From contig CAYVKW010000023.1 in the NCBI GenBank assembly GCA_964452285.1, forward strand, positions 1 through 15,994: 15,994 nucleotides of DNA, given 5' to 3'. Origin of the DNA: JAUNST01 sp964452285. GTDB lineage: Bacteria; Patescibacteriota; Microgenomatia; UBA1400; PJMF01. Shown one piece after another: positions 14,971 to 15,994 of the stretch (position 1 is the stretch's first letter; the number at the start of each line of letters is the position of its first letter). A program made the position numbers and the translations under genes. Under the pieces are notes generated by a model that saw nothing but the letters and a program-made list of their open reading frames with translations, made no database searches and had not been told where the DNA came from.

Positions 14971-15788
14971 TGCTCCTCCAATTCTTGCCACCACTCCTTC
15001 ACCATCTTCAGTTCAATGTTTTGGGCGTGCCACTTATAATCTCCCTCAATCATTTTAATGCCTTTTCCTGCCACCGTTTCACAAATAATTACCTTCGGCT
15101 TTTTCTGTTCTTTGATTTTAGACCATGCTTTTTCTAAGGAGGCGAAATTATTGCCGTCCGCCACTGCTACCGCAAAATTAAAGGCCAATAATTTCGCCAA
15201 TAAACTTTCCGTACTTAACACTTCATCAGTTTTACCGCTCTGCTGAATTTGATTTTTATCAATTAGAACCGTTAGATTGTCTAATTTATAATGTGCGACA
15301 AATAAATAAGCTTCCCAAATCTGTCCTTCATCTTGTTCACCGTCACTAGTAAGCACGAAAACTCGCTCTTTCCCACCCATTTTCTTTAGCCCATAGGCTT
15401 CACCAACCGCCATTGATAGTCCTTGACCCAAAGGGCCAGCACTGTTCTCAATTCCTAAGTTAATGTTTCTTTTTGGATGTCCTTGCAGCGGCGAATTTAA
15501 TTTTCGCAAAGTTAGCAGTAATTCCTTTTGAAAATAACCATGTTGCGCCAGTACTGCATACCAAGTTGGCGCCAGATGTCCCGCGCTCAACAAAAACCGG
15601 TCTCTCTCAGCCCAATCTGGCGCTCCCACTTTTTGGCGCAGCACCTCGCTATAGAGCCAGACAAAAATCTCCACACTTCCTAAACTACTAGCCGGATGTC
15701 CGCTCCCCGCTTGCGCCAACATTGCAATTACTGCTTTGCGTATCTGACACGCCTCCTGCTCCATTTTTTTTATTTTAATCTCTTGCAC
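14964..15788 (-). CDS. Transketolase N-terminal half (ThDP diphosphate-binding domain)
   Basis: The first subunit of the split transketolase binds the diphosphate of thiamine diphosphate through magnesium. Key motifs are AQAGSGHPASSLG early in the protein, LQGHPKRN, GPLGQGLSMAVGEA, the ThDP motif SDGEQDEGQIWEA ending in DKNQIQQSG, and ETVAGKG near the C-terminus. The usual GDGE is SDGE here, a mild change. Start choice: GTG at 15788 gives 274 residues and lies 6 nt after a TATAAT box, exactly the geometry of the enolase start. ATG at 15764 (266 residues) is the main alternative and has no Shine-Dalgarno. ATG at 15866 would place the promoter inside the gene and is rejected. Translationally coupled to the C-half. 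Confidence 0.88.
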   Translation of the reverse strand: MQEIKIKKMEQEACQIRKAVIAMLAQAGSGHPASSLGSVEIFVWLYSEVLRQKVGAPDWAERDRFLLSAGHLAPTWYAVLAQHGYFQKELLLTLRKLNSPLQGHPKRNINLGIENSAGPLGQGLSMAVGEAYGLKKMGGKERVFVLTSDGEQDEGQIWEAYLFVAHYKLDNLTVLIDKNQIQQSGKTDEVLSTESLLAKLLAFNFAVAVADGNNFASLEKAWSKIKEQKKPKVIICETVAGKGIKMIEGDYKWHAQNIELKMVKEWWQELEEQC

Positions 15789-15794
15789 CCCTCC

Positions 15795-15823
15795 ATTATA
15801 ATCAAATTTTTTTATCATCACAA
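15795..15823 (-). promoter_or_regulatory. Promoter for transketolase genes
   Basis: On the minus strand TTGTGA (15818-15823), a 17-bp spacer and TATAAT (15795-15800) form a good promoter. The predicted start site falls at about 15788, on the GTG proposed as start codon, giving a leaderless mRNA. Confidence 0.65.
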
Positions 15824-15948
15824 GCGCCAATTTTCCTCCAATTTTAAGATTTTTTGCACTTTTCACTTTTTAATGGTTTCTTGAATAAAACATTAAATTG
15901 TTTCTTTCTTTTCTCTTCTTATTGAAACAGTTTTTTTTATCAAAACTA

Positions 15949-15957
15949 TGTTAGAAT
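15949..15957 (+). promoter_or_regulatory. Possible extended -10 promoter facing out of the window
   Basis: TGT followed by TAGAAT (15952-15957) resembles the extended -10 boxes seen elsewhere here. No ATG follows before the window end, so any gene it serves starts outside. The segment 15824-15994 otherwise holds a pyrimidine-rich tract (15899-15920) and no gene. Confidence 0.28.
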
Positions 15958-15994
15958 AATAGTAAGAATTTTTCAGTCAAATTAAACTCATTAT

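Noticed and set aside
15789..15866. Upstream extension of transketolase N-half to ATG at 15866
   Set aside because: The extension would place the -35 and -10 boxes (15795-15823) inside the gene, and its residues do not resemble transketolase N-termini.
15897..15938. ATTGTTTC/GAAACAGT stem followed by a T-run, as a terminator
   Set aside because: The loop is about 19 nt of pyrimidines, the stem has a G-U pair and is AT-rich, and no plus-strand gene lies upstream to be terminated. More likely a chance pairing in a pyrimidine tract.

Overview
This window looks like part of a small-genome bacterium of the Patescibacteria/CPR, most likely the Microgenomates side. That placement is an inference from gene content: an array of polytopic GT39-like glycosyltransferases, a small membrane protein with a VirB2/TrbC-like C-terminus, a transketolase split into two genes, and short AT-rich intergenic gaps. 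TGA works as a stop codon (end of the enolase gene), so the code is the standard bacterial one, not the TGA=Gly code of Gracilibacteria/Absconditabacteria. The window contains one 10-N assembly gap (9114-9123). I see no tRNA, rRNA, CRISPR array or insertion sequence.

Layout. Positions 1-6583 hold four large membrane proteins of the lipid-linked-sugar glycosyltransferase type. Two are leftward and translationally coupled (1-1724, cut by the window edge, and 1724-3241). Two are rightward (3279-4841 and 4898-6583). The two pairs diverge from a 37-bp spacer carrying back-to-back promoters. Rightward ruvB follows (6629-7633). A 270-bp non-coding segment then carries a full-consensus promoter, a palindrome and two tandem terminator-like hairpins ahead of a polytopic membrane protein (7904-9322). 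Next come a secreted/membrane Cys-rich protein with a VirB2/TrbC-like tail (9454-10275) and a small-multidrug-export family protein (10333-10824). A convergent spacer (10825-10976) separates these from a leftward central-carbon cluster: transketolase N-half, transketolase C-half, an enolase homologue and cofactor-independent phosphoglycerate mutase (15788 down to 10977).

How the genes work together. The left third is an envelope polysaccharide/glycoprotein module that would use undecaprenyl- or dolichyl-phosphate-type sugar donors. The right third links the non-oxidative pentose phosphate pathway to lower glycolysis. The most unusual protein is the enolase homologue. It keeps the three metal ligands and the catalytic lysine but has lost the canonical catalytic glutamate (GDEGG is GPNGG), the active-site histidine (SHRSGE is SNREGE) and the mobile SGAST loop. 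The neighbouring phosphoglycerate mutase is intact.

A second theme is expression style. Most first-in-transcript genes have a TATAAT-like -10 box ending only 6-11 nt before the start codon and no Shine-Dalgarno sequence, which predicts leaderless or nearly leaderless mRNAs. Internal or long-leader genes (transketolase C-half, the 7904 gene) have strong Shine-Dalgarno sites.
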